Source: Paraglaciecola polaris LMG 21857 (GTDB lineage: Bacteria; Pseudomonadota; Gammaproteobacteria; Enterobacterales; Alteromonadaceae). Taken from it: a DNA stretch of 64,000 nt. The translations under genes were made by a program, and so were the position numbers. Positions 36,001-43,838 of the stretch are shown here, in pieces; the first letter of the stretch is position 1; every line of letters begins with the position of its first letter. The notes below the pieces were generated by a model, which did no database searches, was not told the DNA's origin, and saw nothing but the letters and a program-made list of their open reading frames with translations. The DNA lies in contig NZ_BAER01000045.1 in NCBI RefSeq assembly GCF_000315055.1, positions 1-64,000 of the forward strand. Reading direction: 5' to 3'.

Positions 36001-37668
36001 GACAACAGCCGCGTATTCTTTGACCTTGGTGCTGACATAGGTATCGTGCAAATCGATGATGTGAGTGTGGTGCTCCAAGCCACAAATGGCGGCGGGGATG
36101 GTGAGCCAGTCACTGAAGACGAATTCGTCTTGATTTCAGCGACCGAAGAAACAGATATCAACTTCGCTCCCAATACGGTAGGTGAATGGAGCACGGGTAC
36201 AACCTTGCAAAGTGACGTTATGTTCGACGGTTTGCGTGGTTGGGAGTTGATTTCTAGCTCAAACTCTCCGGAACAAGGGAATTGGGGCTCGGTATTGGCC
36301 TTTCAAAATGGAATAGACGGTGATTTCAGTTTATTTAACCGCATTAACCTCAAAGTCGCCACGACAGGTCATTACGCAGGCGGATACAAAGTGGCGATTT
36401 CGGCCAACGGTGTTAGCAAGGAAATTGCGATACCGGTAAATGAATCTGTTTCCACGTGGCAGAGTATTTCATTGGATACGAAAGCTATTCCACTTAATTT
36501 ATCCAAAGTCGATTGGATTGCCGTGTATGGCATTGGTGGGCAAGCCGGAGTGTCACGCATTTATGTGACGGACTTCTCATTAGTGAAAGACAGTGCCATC
36601 GAGTTTGAATCTGACACCACTAACGATTTCGTGTTTATCTCATCGGATGCATCCATAAGTGTTGATCTAATTGTTGATAACGATAATTACAGCGATGTGG
36701 GTAACGTAATATTCGGTGAGTGGAGCACGGGTACGGGGATCCCAAATACCCAGTATAACGGTTTAAATGGCTTACGACTTTCTGCTGGTGGCTCATGGGG
36801 TGCAGTGTTGGCCTTACAAGGTGATATCTCAGATGGTAATAGTATTGATAACTATGATACGGATTTCTCGACCTACACAAACCTTCGTTTTAAGGCGGCG
36901 TCGCAGGGTGCTTTTGAGCGGTACGCCGTGTCTATAGTCTCTGCTATTGACGGCAAAGAGTCTGCTCAGGAAGTCGGGTTCGCGCTAACGAACCAAGCTG
37001 ATTGGAATGACATTGACATTGACCTTGGTATGTACGGAGTCGATTTATCCAATGTTAGCCAAATTGCACTCTTTGGCGTGTATGACGGCGGCTCGGCTAG
37101 CCAAAGCTTATACATTACAGATTTGGTTATGTATGACTCAGGCAAAGTAGCCTTGGCTGATAAAGACAGCTCAGATGACAAGTTTGTATTCTTTTCATCA
37201 AGCGGTGAAGACAGCGATATGCTGTTTGACGGTGATGACTATGCGCACAATGGCAATATGACTATTGGTGAATGGTCAACCGGCACAAGCTTTAACTCTG
37301 ATGTGATGTACAACGGACTAAGTGCATTTGAGTTAGTGCGCGGCTCAGGTAGTTGGGGGGCGGTACTGGCCTTAGCGGGTGATATATATGGTGATGTGCA
37401 GCAATACAGCATCGATGTTGCCGCTTATCAAACCCTCAACTTTAAAATCGCCGCTGCTGGTGGGTTCTCAGAATACACGTTAGATTTTGTTGTTGATGGC
37501 TCAGAGCACAAAGTACCACTTTCAGTAAACAGTAATTGGAATGAGGTGACCATCAATTTAGCGGATATACCGCTAAACCTATCGAAGCTTACCCAAATTG
37601 CCATTTTTGGTGTGGGAGGCGGGCAAGGAAACCGTATTTACATCACAGATATGCATCTGAGTAAGTAG
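30052..37668 (+). CDS. Giant secreted multidomain protein with two GH16 catalytic domains
   Basis: A 2538-residue exported protein (signal peptide about 1-24, ASAQ). Approximate order: beta-domain 25-128; calcium-binding TSP3-like repeat 132-160 (DEDNDGVNDDIDQC); GH16 domain 1 at 167-445 with nucleophile E282 and acid/base E287 (GEIDIFE); module A 483-647; B 661-826; CBM4/9-like C 846-979; B' 994-1158; B'' 1178-1323; second TSP3 1336-1363; GH16 domain 2 at 1369-1646 with E1485/E1490; A' 1684-1850; C' 1875-2010; three D modules 2024-2180, 2192-2361, 2377-2538, all carrying GEWSTGT. Both GH16 domains keep the catalytic ExDxxE and the aromatic cleft (GGWPHSGEID). GH16 members of this type cut beta-1,3-glucans, so laminarin is the likely substrate. 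The remaining modules look like beta-sandwich carbohydrate binders. No membrane anchor is seen. Confidence 0.9.
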   Translation: MKIRNDMSGVLGALLLFASCSASAQWGPLDNTISVSQSSARYVRGEGAYIVQVKATSSSAQSIRGPFRVLVDNASLTVKDADGQTDEGVPYFDFLLGDIAPGETISVNVRFEYERRTRLTFDLIIQSNAVLDEDNDGVNDDIDQCLETPAGIEVDETGCSLVTNDSDWTLVWSDEFNGSVIDDTKWTHEVNCDGGGNNEKQCYTDNADNAYLENGILKIVAKAESNQTLPYSSARLISKEKGDWTYGRFEIRAKAPSGQGAWPAIWMLPTDYKYGGWPHSGEIDIFEAVNLGVPLNDGSGAVESNVHGTLHYGASWPNNSYTGQSYALPNAANPANDFHVYAVEWEEGEIRWYVDGVLYQTQLKSEVSYDTDGQADGLDHRGWFTEQDGENLLNNAPFDERFHLLLNFAVGGSWPEAVNQGGVDSSAFDGQNSFDVDYVRVYECSISPSTGEGCATVTDNYLDPIADGGTLVNGAAPVPTAPSDGIARDLIIFDDEMLPTWPAWDCCGDTSPRVVFDDESQSQVVEFEVNGAPAVLGFNTNQATDPSPFDASPMYEAGVLEFDLKLVTPPNNNAAGWNLKVEQGGAATAGEISIATPTAAWQHYSVPLKSLSNAGLNLNGIDIVMLFPDWGQGEGAVFRVDNVAFLQSADEGNSGGEVESDLTAIDFEQDGFGASLSWNVFENSDNPPIELVANPDSSGINGSSTVAKITARVAGAPWVGAEIQHGQLTPFTLDASNSLVKIMVYKSVISDVGLKFAIASGGAQGELKVANTKINEWEELTFDFSAYIGLIEAIDIDQIIVFPDFDFSTRAQDNIVYFDNIRFFGSDNDESGGGDDGNENPIPVSELVNNGDFTNGTDGWIGAVNVITDNGNNVFMADVAAAGNPWDVNLSQVLTLVPGETYELTFKAKASVVRSVIAGLGLNHDPWSNVTQTTALSTQWQTFTYTLTPTDFGDDNSRVFFDLGAETGAVYIDDVSVTVKDTTDNGGGDQGGSSDLTAFDFEAQGFGAQLNWNVFENGDNSPLEFVSNPDPSGINNSSTVAKLTAQVEGAPWVGTEIQHGQITPFTLDASNSFVKIMVYKSVLSDVGIKFAIANGGAQGEIKVANTKINEWEELTFDFSGYIGLVEAIDIDQIIVFPDFDFNTRAQNNLVYFDNIRLVDSNDAGSDDGNGGATGSDVHDFEGATYAFTDFDGGVATIAANPDMSGINTSAQVGQMQKFAGQPWGGATLALNNPIDIAENTVITLKVWSPRAVNVLLKLEGGVVGEISAQHSGLGWEELSFDFSGITGSGTTAITLIFDLGEMGNAEADPANWTFYFDDLTLPASSDEGNGGDNGNDADNDGVADDIDQCLNTPANSIVDATGCVVNVTSDWNLVWNDEFNGTSIDQAKWSHEVNCDGGGNNEKQCYTASSDNSFVLNGVLTIVAKPETGQPLPYSSARLISKNKGDWAYGRFEIRAKAPSGQGSWPAIWMLPTDYIYGGWPHSGEIDIFEAVNLGVPLNDGTGAVESNVHGTIHYGQSWPNNDNSGRSYALPEDANPADDFHIYALEWEEGELRWYVDGVLYETQRKSTVSYDANGTANGLSHRGWYTEQSGETLWNNAPFDERFHLLLNFAVGGAWPEAVNQGGVDASAFSAANRFEVDYVRVYECSTSPSNGHGCATVTDGYAESVANGGTLINGAAPIPVPESDGIARDLVIFDDMLNDAWPAWDCCGESTPVVVFDDELQSQVIEFAVGDIPTVLGFNTTLATVPAPFDASPIANSGTLEFDLKLVTPSTNTSAAWNLKVEQGGAASEAVVTLVTPTANWQHYSIALSTLKQGGLMLNGIDVVMLFPDWGQGEGAVFRVDNVQFLQGEDDGTGGDDGDNGGGVTDPEIGDELVANGSFDNGVQGWTGDVNVIQEASNYVFQADIAAAGNSWDVNLSQVMTLTADETYVVTFKAKASILRNIVVGLGLNHDPWSNVTENAALTTDWQTFSYTFTVNGFGDDNSRVFFDLGADIGIVQIDDVSVVLQATNGGGDGEPVTEDEFVLISATEETDINFAPNTVGEWSTGTTLQSDVMFDGLRGWELISSSNSPEQGNWGSVLAFQNGIDGDFSLFNRINLKVATTGHYAGGYKVAISANGVSKEIAIPVNESVSTWQSISLDTKAIPLNLSKVDWIAVYGIGGQAGVSRIYVTDFSLVKDSAIEFESDTTNDFVFISSDASISVDLIVDNDNYSDVGNVIFGEWSTGTGIPNTQYNGLNGLRLSAGGSWGAVLALQGDISDGNSIDNYDTDFSTYTNLRFKAASQGAFERYAVSIVSAIDGKESAQEVGFALTNQADWNDIDIDLGMYGVDLSNVSQIALFGVYDGGSASQSLYITDLVMYDSGKVALADKDSSDDKFVFFSSSGEDSDMLFDGDDYAHNGNMTIGEWSTGTSFNSDVMYNGLSAFELVRGSGSWGAVLALAGDIYGDVQQYSIDVAAYQTLNFKIAAAGGFSEYTLDFVVDGSEHKVPLSVNSNWNEVTINLADIPLNLSKLTQIAIFGVGGGQGNRIYITDMHLSK

Positions 37669-37746
37669 CCCAAGTATCCCGTTTATTGGCTAAATGTGCT
37701 TAGCTGATAAATCGGGTGACACATTGCAAAACGCAAAGTGAATTAA

Positions 37747-37781
37747 AAACCTAAACCATGACAATGGTTTAGGTTTTTTTT
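37747..37781 (+). terminator. Terminator after the GH16 gene
   Basis: A 13-bp stem AAACCTAAACCAT / ATGGTTTAGGTTT with a GACA loop followed by T-run, 80 bp after the stop codon. Confidence 0.9.
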
Positions 37782-37934
37782 GGTGCAAGTTTTGATTCCT
37801 TGGTGCATAAGTCGCATTGCTTGTATTTTATGCATGGTGTAAAGCCTTTAATTTAACGGCTTGTTTTTTAAGAGAATAGTGGCGCCTTTTTTGCTACATT
37901 TCCGTCCCTTCTATAAATTGTTATTGGTATTGAG

Positions 37935-39053
37935 ATGCTCCAACGTTTTTCCCGTTTATCAAACGCGTCACTGGCAGTTATTTTTGCGATTTTTTGTTCT
38001 TCTGTATCAGCCGAAAAGGTCATCTACGATACCGACATGGGTATTGATGATTGGTCTGCTATGTTGGTGGTGGCGAATCACCCTGACATTGAATTGCTTG
38101 GCGTGACGTCTAATGGCGTTGGGGAAGGGCACTGCGCTGAAAATATGGTGAATATTCCAGGGCTGCTTGCGCTGTCAAACTCACCAGACGTGCCCTTTGC
38201 TTGTGGCGATCATTACCCGATTGATGGTTATTTTGCCTTTCCAGGGCCTTGGCGTCAGCAGGCTGATACGCTTTCAGGGGTGCCGGTACCAAAAACAAAT
38301 CGCCAACCTACTAACATGGACTCAGTAGAGCTTATTCATCACTTGCTTAGTCAACAAGATGAGCAAGTGGTATTACTCAGTGCGGGCAGCTTAACCAATA
38401 TTGCTCAGTGGTTGCATAAATACCCAGACGATATGCCTAAAGTGTCGCGACTTGTGATGATGGGCGGCGGCTTTGATGCGCCCGGCAATATTATCGTGCC
38501 GGGTTTTACGGGGGATCACCCTAACAAAAAGGCAGAATGGAATATTTACGTGGATGCAGTGGCCGCAGAGCAGGTTTTTGCCTCTAATTTGGCCGTTGAA
38601 GTTGTCGGATTAGATTTAACCAACCAAGTAAAAGTGACCCCCGAATACGCCAAACGTTTTAAAAGTGAAGTCAGAACGCCAGCTGCTAAGTTCTGGGACA
38701 AAGTGCTAGATGACAATGACTGGTTTATCGAGTCAGAAGAATACTACTTCTGGGACGTACTCGCAGCGCTTGTGGTAGTTGAGCCAGAGCTATGCCAAGG
38801 AGAGTTGCAATCAGTCTGGGTGGAATTTAGTGAAGTAAAATCAGGGGGTAAATGGACAGACACCAGCATGCCAAAAATCACGGAAGCAGGCAAGACGCGC
38901 TCACATTACGATCCTGCTACTTTCGGGATAACGCTCATTGGCGGAAATAATCCAGCGGTTAAAATATGTCGCCACACTGAGCCCCAACGTGCATTCGATG
39001 CGTTAATTGAAATACTCAATGTTGAACGCCAATCAGATATTCAGCCAATCTAA
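37935..39053 (+). CDS. Secreted inosine-uridine preferring nucleoside hydrolase
   Basis: A 372-residue protein. A signal peptide (about 1-26, cut near SVSAE) sends it to the periplasm. The family signature is immediately after: DTDMGIDDWSAM supplies the calcium-binding aspartates. Other blocks are VLLSAGSLTNIA, MMGGGFDAPG, AEWNIYVDAVAAEQVF and YYFWDVLAAL with the catalytic-type His/Asp region around HYDPAT. It hydrolyses nucleosides to base and ribose; the exported form suggests nucleoside scavenging. It has its own promoter region after the GH16 terminator, so linkage to the glucanase is only positional. Confidence 0.85.
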   Translation: MLQRFSRLSNASLAVIFAIFCSSVSAEKVIYDTDMGIDDWSAMLVVANHPDIELLGVTSNGVGEGHCAENMVNIPGLLALSNSPDVPFACGDHYPIDGYFAFPGPWRQQADTLSGVPVPKTNRQPTNMDSVELIHHLLSQQDEQVVLLSAGSLTNIAQWLHKYPDDMPKVSRLVMMGGGFDAPGNIIVPGFTGDHPNKKAEWNIYVDAVAAEQVFASNLAVEVVGLDLTNQVKVTPEYAKRFKSEVRTPAAKFWDKVLDDNDWFIESEEYYFWDVLAALVVVEPELCQGELQSVWVEFSEVKSGGKWTDTSMPKITEAGKTRSHYDPATFGITLIGGNNPAVKICRHTEPQRAFDALIEILNVERQSDIQPI

Positions 39054-39099
39054 ATTGTTTGGGGCATGCTGAGTAACCAAAACCATGCCCCCAATAAAC

Positions 39100-40371
39100 C
39101 TAAGTAAAGTCAGGAATATCTTTGGCTAACTTTTCTGCTAGTGGCAAGGAGATAGACACTGAACTTAAGGTGTTTTGATGAGAGAGATCTAATGACTGAT
39201 TTGGTGTTTGTTTTTTAAAAAAGCCTTTATCTCGCAGTTTAAATACCCGAGTAACCGTGGGTAGCAAGCTGTTTTCAGCAAGCCATAGTAAGCCTGCGGT
39301 CACAGGCCCGCCGGCCACTAAACCTAAACCCAAAAAGCCAATGCTCAATGCAACCTTTTTGATACCACCGTCTTGCTCGTCATTTTCAAAATGTACCGAC
39401 AGGGCTTTAGAGTATTTTAATGAAACCTCTTCGACTAGCTTTGCGTTTGCTTGGCCAGCGAAGAACTGCTCCATTGCATCCTGATATTCTTTTTGTACGC
39501 CTGCCACATCACTAAAAGGGTCGACTAACGTTTTCCATAGTTGAGGGCGATCAAAGCTTAATTTTTGCGGTATTTGAATTGAAGGGATATTAATTAGTTC
39601 GGACTGTGTGGGCTGTCCTAGTTGAATTAAATCGGCAAACGCATGGCTATAGCGGGTTTCAACTAAGATTTTACGCTGGCTAAATTGCGCGCTTAGGCAT
39701 ACTGCAAAGTTATAGTGATACGCTTCACTGGCCAATCCCATTAGCTCGTTTATTTTTTCCTTAGCATTAGAGTCATCGCCTAACACTTTTATGCATGCTT
39801 GCTCCCAGCGAGTCCGCGTTGCCTCTTTGTCAGATTTATTTTTCAATGTATATAAATCAAATACGCGTTGAAAGTCATCATCAGTAACCGCCGTCATACC
39901 TAAGTTTTCAACATATAATTGGCGACTGCGACACAACATATTATCAAACCCATGACTAATATGTTTTTTCGGCCAAGGGATGAAATTATCGATGCGTTGC
40001 AACCCTGGTTCCCACTGTTTTAGCATGGTTCGAAGCGCAGGCCACTCGGCACTTTTTTGTAATCTTTGAAAGCTTTCAACACCCTGAGCGGACATTTTCT
40101 GCGCTACGTCTAAAAGAGAACCGCTGCGGGACATGATTTGTACAAAGTTTGCTTCGACTAGTGCTTTTAGCGGGGACGAGGTCGGGTAAAGTAACGCGTG
40201 GCGTGCAAATGGATGATTTAACAGATATCCGTCATTGATAATGATTTTTTCGCCCAGTAAAGCCTTACGGATCAACATCTGATTGAACTGCTGTTGGCCC
40301 ATCTCAATGTTCCATGGATAGCGTTGCACCACATCGTCTAAGGTGCCTAAATAAGTTAGCGCTTGCTGCAC
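39100..40371 (-). CDS. Unrecognised protein with one possible membrane segment, 423 aa
   Basis: I do not recognise this protein. It starts at a GTG (40371). Most of it is helical and soluble. A hydrophobic, Gly-rich stretch (VALSIGFLGLGLVAGGPVTAGLLW, about residues 340-365) could be a membrane hairpin or a buried helix. It has several cysteines, including LCRSR and VCLSAQ, without a metal-binding arrangement. There is no signal peptide. It is convergent with the nucleoside hydrolase and 117 bp from ohrR on the same strand. No functional link is visible. Confidence 0.6.
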   Translation of the reverse strand: MQQALTYLGTLDDVVQRYPWNIEMGQQQFNQMLIRKALLGEKIIINDGYLLNHPFARHALLYPTSSPLKALVEANFVQIMSRSGSLLDVAQKMSAQGVESFQRLQKSAEWPALRTMLKQWEPGLQRIDNFIPWPKKHISHGFDNMLCRSRQLYVENLGMTAVTDDDFQRVFDLYTLKNKSDKEATRTRWEQACIKVLGDDSNAKEKINELMGLASEAYHYNFAVCLSAQFSQRKILVETRYSHAFADLIQLGQPTQSELINIPSIQIPQKLSFDRPQLWKTLVDPFSDVAGVQKEYQDAMEQFFAGQANAKLVEEVSLKYSKALSVHFENDEQDGGIKKVALSIGFLGLGLVAGGPVTAGLLWLAENSLLPTVTRVFKLRDKGFFKKQTPNQSLDLSHQNTLSSVSISLPLAEKLAKDIPDFT

Positions 40372-40487
40372 AGTGAAATTACTCGCCTAAAACCAAAATA
40401 GAATATCAGTGTAACCTTATTACCTACTGATTTTTATAGCTTAATTTAAATTCTCACAAAATGGAAAGTCGTCAGGATTACAGCTAA

Positions 40488-40928
40488 TTAGGGTCGTTTA
40501 GATGACTGCCCCACCACCAAATCAAGCAAATCCATCAACTGCTGAGTTTGTGGGGGTGTGATCCCAGGGAACTTGCACAGGACTTTGTCTGGAATATCAG
40601 TGGCTTTAAGCTTCAGTGTTTGTCCAGCGTCACTCAATTTCAGCAAGCGCTTTCGTTTATCTTTTTCGTCTTTGATGACGCTAAGCAGGCTTTTGTCCGA
40701 CAGCTTTTTCAATATTTGTGTCATTGCACCGCCGTCAATGGCGGTGTGCTCTATTAGCTGGGCGATTGTGATTTCATCTTTTTCCCATAACGCCATCATT
40801 ACAACGTACTGGGGGTAGGTTAAGTTCAACGCTAATAGTGGCTCACGATAAGCCCGAGCAATGTTGTTTGACGCCATATACAGGCGATGGCACAACTGGT
40901 TTTTTAACTGTAAGTTTTCAAAAGACAT
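40488..40928 (-). CDS. ohrR: MarR-family organic peroxide sensor OhrR
   Basis: A 146-residue regulator. The winged-helix region spans about residues 35-100 (EITIAQLIEHTAIDGGAMTQILKKLSDKSLL). The redox-active cysteine is C13 in LKNQLCHRLYMASN, the position of the OhrR peroxide-sensing cysteine. Oxidation of this Cys releases OhrR from DNA and derepresses ohr. It is divergent from ohr, and palindromic operator candidates lie in the 111-bp spacer. Confidence 0.9.
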   Translation of the reverse strand: MSFENLQLKNQLCHRLYMASNNIARAYREPLLALNLTYPQYVVMMALWEKDEITIAQLIEHTAIDGGAMTQILKKLSDKSLLSVIKDEKDKRKRLLKLSDAGQTLKLKATDIPDKVLCKFPGITPPQTQQLMDLLDLVVGQSSKRP

Positions 40929-40952
40929 AAGACACCTCCGAATTCATTTTAA

Positions 40953-40964
40953 TTTGCACGCAAA
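40953..40964. promoter_or_regulatory. Second OhrR operator-like half palindrome
   Basis: TTTGCACGCAAA, an imperfect palindrome related to the site at 40995-41012, lies 25 bp before the ohrR start. It could allow autoregulation. Confidence 0.45.
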
Positions 40965-40994
40965 GTATTTGCAATTGATAAATGTTGGGTTTAA

Positions 40995-41012
40995 TATTTT
41001 GCATGCAAAATA
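40995..41012. promoter_or_regulatory. OhrR operator between ohrR and ohr
   Basis: TATTTTGCATGCAAAATA is a perfect 18-bp palindrome with the AT-rich arms and central GC bases known for MarR/OhrR operators, 28 bp before the ohr start. It is placed to overlap the ohr promoter. Confidence 0.7.
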
Positions 41013-41039
41013 ATTTCAACATTAAATCTGGAGTTCACT

Positions 41040-41468
41040 ATGAATGTATTAAAAAATGTAGCATACACAGCCAAAGCAACTGCCACAGGTGGTCGTGAAG
41101 GTTCTGCAAAATCGGACGATGGTCGTTTGGATCTGAAACTATCAACGCCTAAAGGCTTGGGTGGCGATGACGGGCAGGGCACTAACCCAGAACAATTGTT
41201 TGCCGCAGGTTATGCTGCTTGCTTTATCGGGGCACTCAAGGTCGTGGCAGGCCAAGCAAAAATAGCACTGCCCAGTGATGTATATATCAATTCAGAAGTC
41301 TCTATTGGCGGCATTGAAAATGGTTTTGGTATTGCAGTAAAGTTAGCAGTCTCGATAGGGGACATGGACAAAACCCAAGCTAAAGCTTTGGTCGAAAAAG
41401 CCCACCAAGTATGCCCCTATTCAAACGCTACTCGCGGCAATATAGAAGTCGAGATATCCGTACTCTAA
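41040..41468 (+). CDS. ohr: Organic hydroperoxide resistance protein Ohr
   Basis: A 142-residue thiol peroxidase of the Ohr/OsmC family, cytosolic dimer, reducing lipid and alkyl hydroperoxides. The catalytic pair is visible: C61 in AGYAACFIGAL and C125 in HQVCPYSNATRGN. GGREGSAKSDDGRL is the typical N-terminal block. It is controlled by divergent ohrR. A near-identical copy of its last ~28 codons occurs at 43665-43748, beyond the chemoreceptor gene. Confidence 0.95.
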   Translation: MNVLKNVAYTAKATATGGREGSAKSDDGRLDLKLSTPKGLGGDDGQGTNPEQLFAAGYAACFIGALKVVAGQAKIALPSDVYINSEVSIGGIENGFGIAVKLAVSIGDMDKTQAKALVEKAHQVCPYSNATRGNIEVEISVL

Positions 41469-41534
41469 TATCAAGCGTTAATTGTAAACGGCAGCCCTGA
41501 ATGTAATCAACAGGGTTGCCACGACTTCAATGCT

Positions 41535-43160
41535 CTAGCTTAATTTGAATTTCAAGATAAGGTTATTAAGGCTATCTGCAAGAGTGGCAAGTTCAACAGT
41601 AGCAATGTTACTTTGACTAGCCCCAACCGCTGTTTGGTCAGCTAAATCACGGATATTGACTAAATTCTGATCTACCTCTTTTGCGACCGTCGCTTGTTGC
41701 TCAACGGCACTGGCTATGGCCAAATTTTGCTCATTAATCTGGCTGATAATATTGCTTATATGTTGCAATGAAGCACCGGCTTCATTTGCGACGGTTAATG
41801 TCTGGTTTGCACGTTCATTACTAAGCGCAGTTGCGCTAACAGCCTTTTCGGTATCGCCTTGTGTCAAAGCAATCATGTTTTCTATTTCTTTGGTTGATTC
41901 CTGTGTGCGATGAGCCAATGCGCGGACCTCATCAGCAACCACAGCAAAACCACGACCGGATTCTCCCGCGCGAGCCGCTTCTATTGCTGCATTAAGAGAA
42001 AGAAGATTAGTTTGGTCAGCAATAGCGCGAATGACATCGAGCACTGAGCCAATCCCCTTCACTCGAAAGGCCAAGGTATCAACCCCACTCTTAGTTGACT
42101 GAAGTTCATTCACTAGCTCATGAATAGTATCAATGGTTTGTTGTACATTTTTACGACCGGCAATTGCGGATGTATTGGCGCTCTCCGATTCGTTGTAGGT
42201 GAAATTTGAATTTCGAGCGACTTCCTCTATTGCGACGGTCATTTCGTTCACTGCGGTTACAGCCTGCTCAAGTTCGCTTCCTTGTTGGGTAATATTCATA
42301 GACGACTGCCGCGTTACTACGCTTAACTCTTCTGAAGTGGAAGCCAACTGGCTAGATGAATCCGCAATAGCCTGTATTGTTTGTTTTAAATTTTCCTGCA
42401 TGTCGGACAAGGCTCTAATCATATCTGCCGCTTCGTCATTGCAATTATCATTGAAGATCTGGCTCAAATCCCCTTTGGCAATATTTTGTGCAACTTCTAC
42501 TGCTTGGTTCAATGGTAATATAACGGAGCGACTGAACAGAATTGTTAGAATAACAGTCATAATTAAGGCGATTATGATAACAACTACCATCCACATACGA
42601 TTAGATCCAAATGTCTCCTTTGCTTTAATACTTGAATCATCAGCACGACTTTTTTGGAAAGCATTTAGTTCATATAACACCTGTGTTATATCACCACTTA
42701 ATTCCAAAAAACCTTGCTCTCTATATGCATTCGCCTGTTTAAAATCACCTTGTTCATACATGGCGATTAATTTTTTATGCAGAACAACATACCTGTCTAC
42801 ACTATTGTCCATACGTATTAACAGCTTTTTGGCTTCTTCAGCTGTGGCTAGGGCGTGCATTTTCTTTTTTGATGCCATAAATGACGCTTGCACATTACTC
42901 AAACGCTGGAGAATCGGCTTTTTTAGAGAAGGATCGTGAGCATAACCTAGGTTCGCGGTTTCTAAACGAGTCAAGAGAAAGTCACGTTGCATATGACTAA
43001 TTGTCAATAGGGCGGGTATTCTATGCGAAGTAATTACACTAATGTCTTCATTAAGCCAATTCATCTGATAAATCCCAAAACATCCCAACCCTAAGGATAT
43101 CAATCCGAGCAAGCCGAAAGCCAATAGTGACCTTGCTCCTATACGTATTTTGCGAATCAT
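41535..43160 (-). CDS. Methyl-accepting chemotaxis protein (chemoreceptor)
   Basis: A 541-residue receptor. TM1 is at about 11-30, a four-helix-bundle-type periplasmic domain at about 32-185, TM2 at about 189-211 ([21 protein letters not shown]), HAMP at about 212-265, and the signalling coiled coil to the end. The tip has the invariant [21 protein letters not shown] and [16 protein letters not shown] (about 385-430). It transmits ligand signals to CheA/CheW. No cytoplasmic tether pentapeptide is seen at the C-terminus. The ligand is unknown; no signal for peroxide is visible despite the neighbouring ohr gene. It converges with ohr. Confidence 0.92.
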   Translation of the reverse strand: MIRKIRIGARSLLAFGLLGLISLGLGCFGIYQMNWLNEDISVITSHRIPALLTISHMQRDFLLTRLETANLGYAHDPSLKKPILQRLSNVQASFMASKKKMHALATAEEAKKLLIRMDNSVDRYVVLHKKLIAMYEQGDFKQANAYREQGFLELSGDITQVLYELNAFQKSRADDSSIKAKETFGSNRMWMVVVIIIALIMTVILTILFSRSVILPLNQAVEVAQNIAKGDLSQIFNDNCNDEAADMIRALSDMQENLKQTIQAIADSSSQLASTSEELSVVTRQSSMNITQQGSELEQAVTAVNEMTVAIEEVARNSNFTYNESESANTSAIAGRKNVQQTIDTIHELVNELQSTKSGVDTLAFRVKGIGSVLDVIRAIADQTNLLSLNAAIEAARAGESGRGFAVVADEVRALAHRTQESTKEIENMIALTQGDTEKAVSATALSNERANQTLTVANEAGASLQHISNIISQINEQNLAIASAVEQQATVAKEVDQNLVNIRDLADQTAVGASQSNIATVELATLADSLNNLILKFKLS

Positions 43161-43663
43161 TATTCGTCCTTTCTCTCTTAATCAATAATTTAATTACGAA
43201 ACTTTACAGGAGTTAGCCTGACATGAAGTGTGTGTGGTTTTATATCGCCGCCTGTTCCAATTGAGGAGATAAAACCCTTTTGAAGGATCGTTACGCAGCC
43301 CATCAACGCGCCAATCATCTAAAATATGACAGGTTAGTGGCAGGTCATCGGAGGAGTATGTGTAATACCCTATTGACGTACTAATTTTTAAATAGGTGTT
43401 TACGACTATGATTCTCAGGTATCAGCTGCGGGAAATAGAATATTAAACATTAGCCCACATCAATATATGAGGTAGCATATGTAATCCACGGTACTAAATA
43501 CCACATGATATAAATCAATCAAACGAAATAATTAAGAACTGTTAGAATAAAATATTCTTGATTTTTTGTGGGATTCAAGGTAATTTTTTTACCTGGGTAA
43601 AATATAAGCAATAACGAGAGTTAACGAGCTACTTTGCTAATTTTTTGCACAAAATTAAGCTTA
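43161..43663. other. Long intergenic region upstream of the chemoreceptor gene (503 bp)
   Basis: No gene or recognisable RNA is seen. The first ~50 bp contain the ribosome site of the chemoreceptor gene and AT-rich promoter material. The stretch from about 43440 is strongly AT-rich. A short match to no known riboswitch was found by eye. The region ends at the duplicated ohr fragment. Confidence 0.5.
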
Positions 43664-43664
43664 A

Positions 43665-43748
43665 GCTTTGGTCGAAAAAGCCCACCAAGTATGCCCCTAT
43701 TCAAACGCTACCTGCTGTAATATAGAAGTCGATATCTCGGTTATTTAG
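43665..43748 (+). pseudogene. ohr: Duplicated 3' fragment of ohr
   Basis: From AAGCTTTGG onwards 49 consecutive bases are identical to the 3' part of ohr (copy at about 41383-41431). The rest runs parallel with substitutions. It reads in the ohr frame: ALVEKAHQVCPYSNAT then CCNIEVDISVI and a stop, where ohr has RGNIEVEISVL. A TAA stop precedes the fragment in frame and no start or ohr 5' part exists, so it is not expressed as Ohr. It keeps the Cys of the CPYSNAT motif. The chemoreceptor gene lies between the two copies. Confidence 0.85.
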
Positions 43749-43766
43749 CTCTTTGCGCAGCCGTCA

Positions 43767-43797
43767 TAAAAAAAGCCAGCTTGTACTCGCTGGCTCT
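43767..43797 (-). terminator. Strong terminator in minus orientation
   Basis: On the minus strand AGCCAGC-(8-nt loop)-GCTGGCT is followed by seven T. It lies 42 bp after the stop of the 28-aa frame at 43839-43925, the only minus-strand candidate it could serve. Confidence 0.8.
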
Positions 43798-43838
43798 AGT
43801 TATACCTCGGGTGGGACTCGTGTTCATTTACGCTCACT

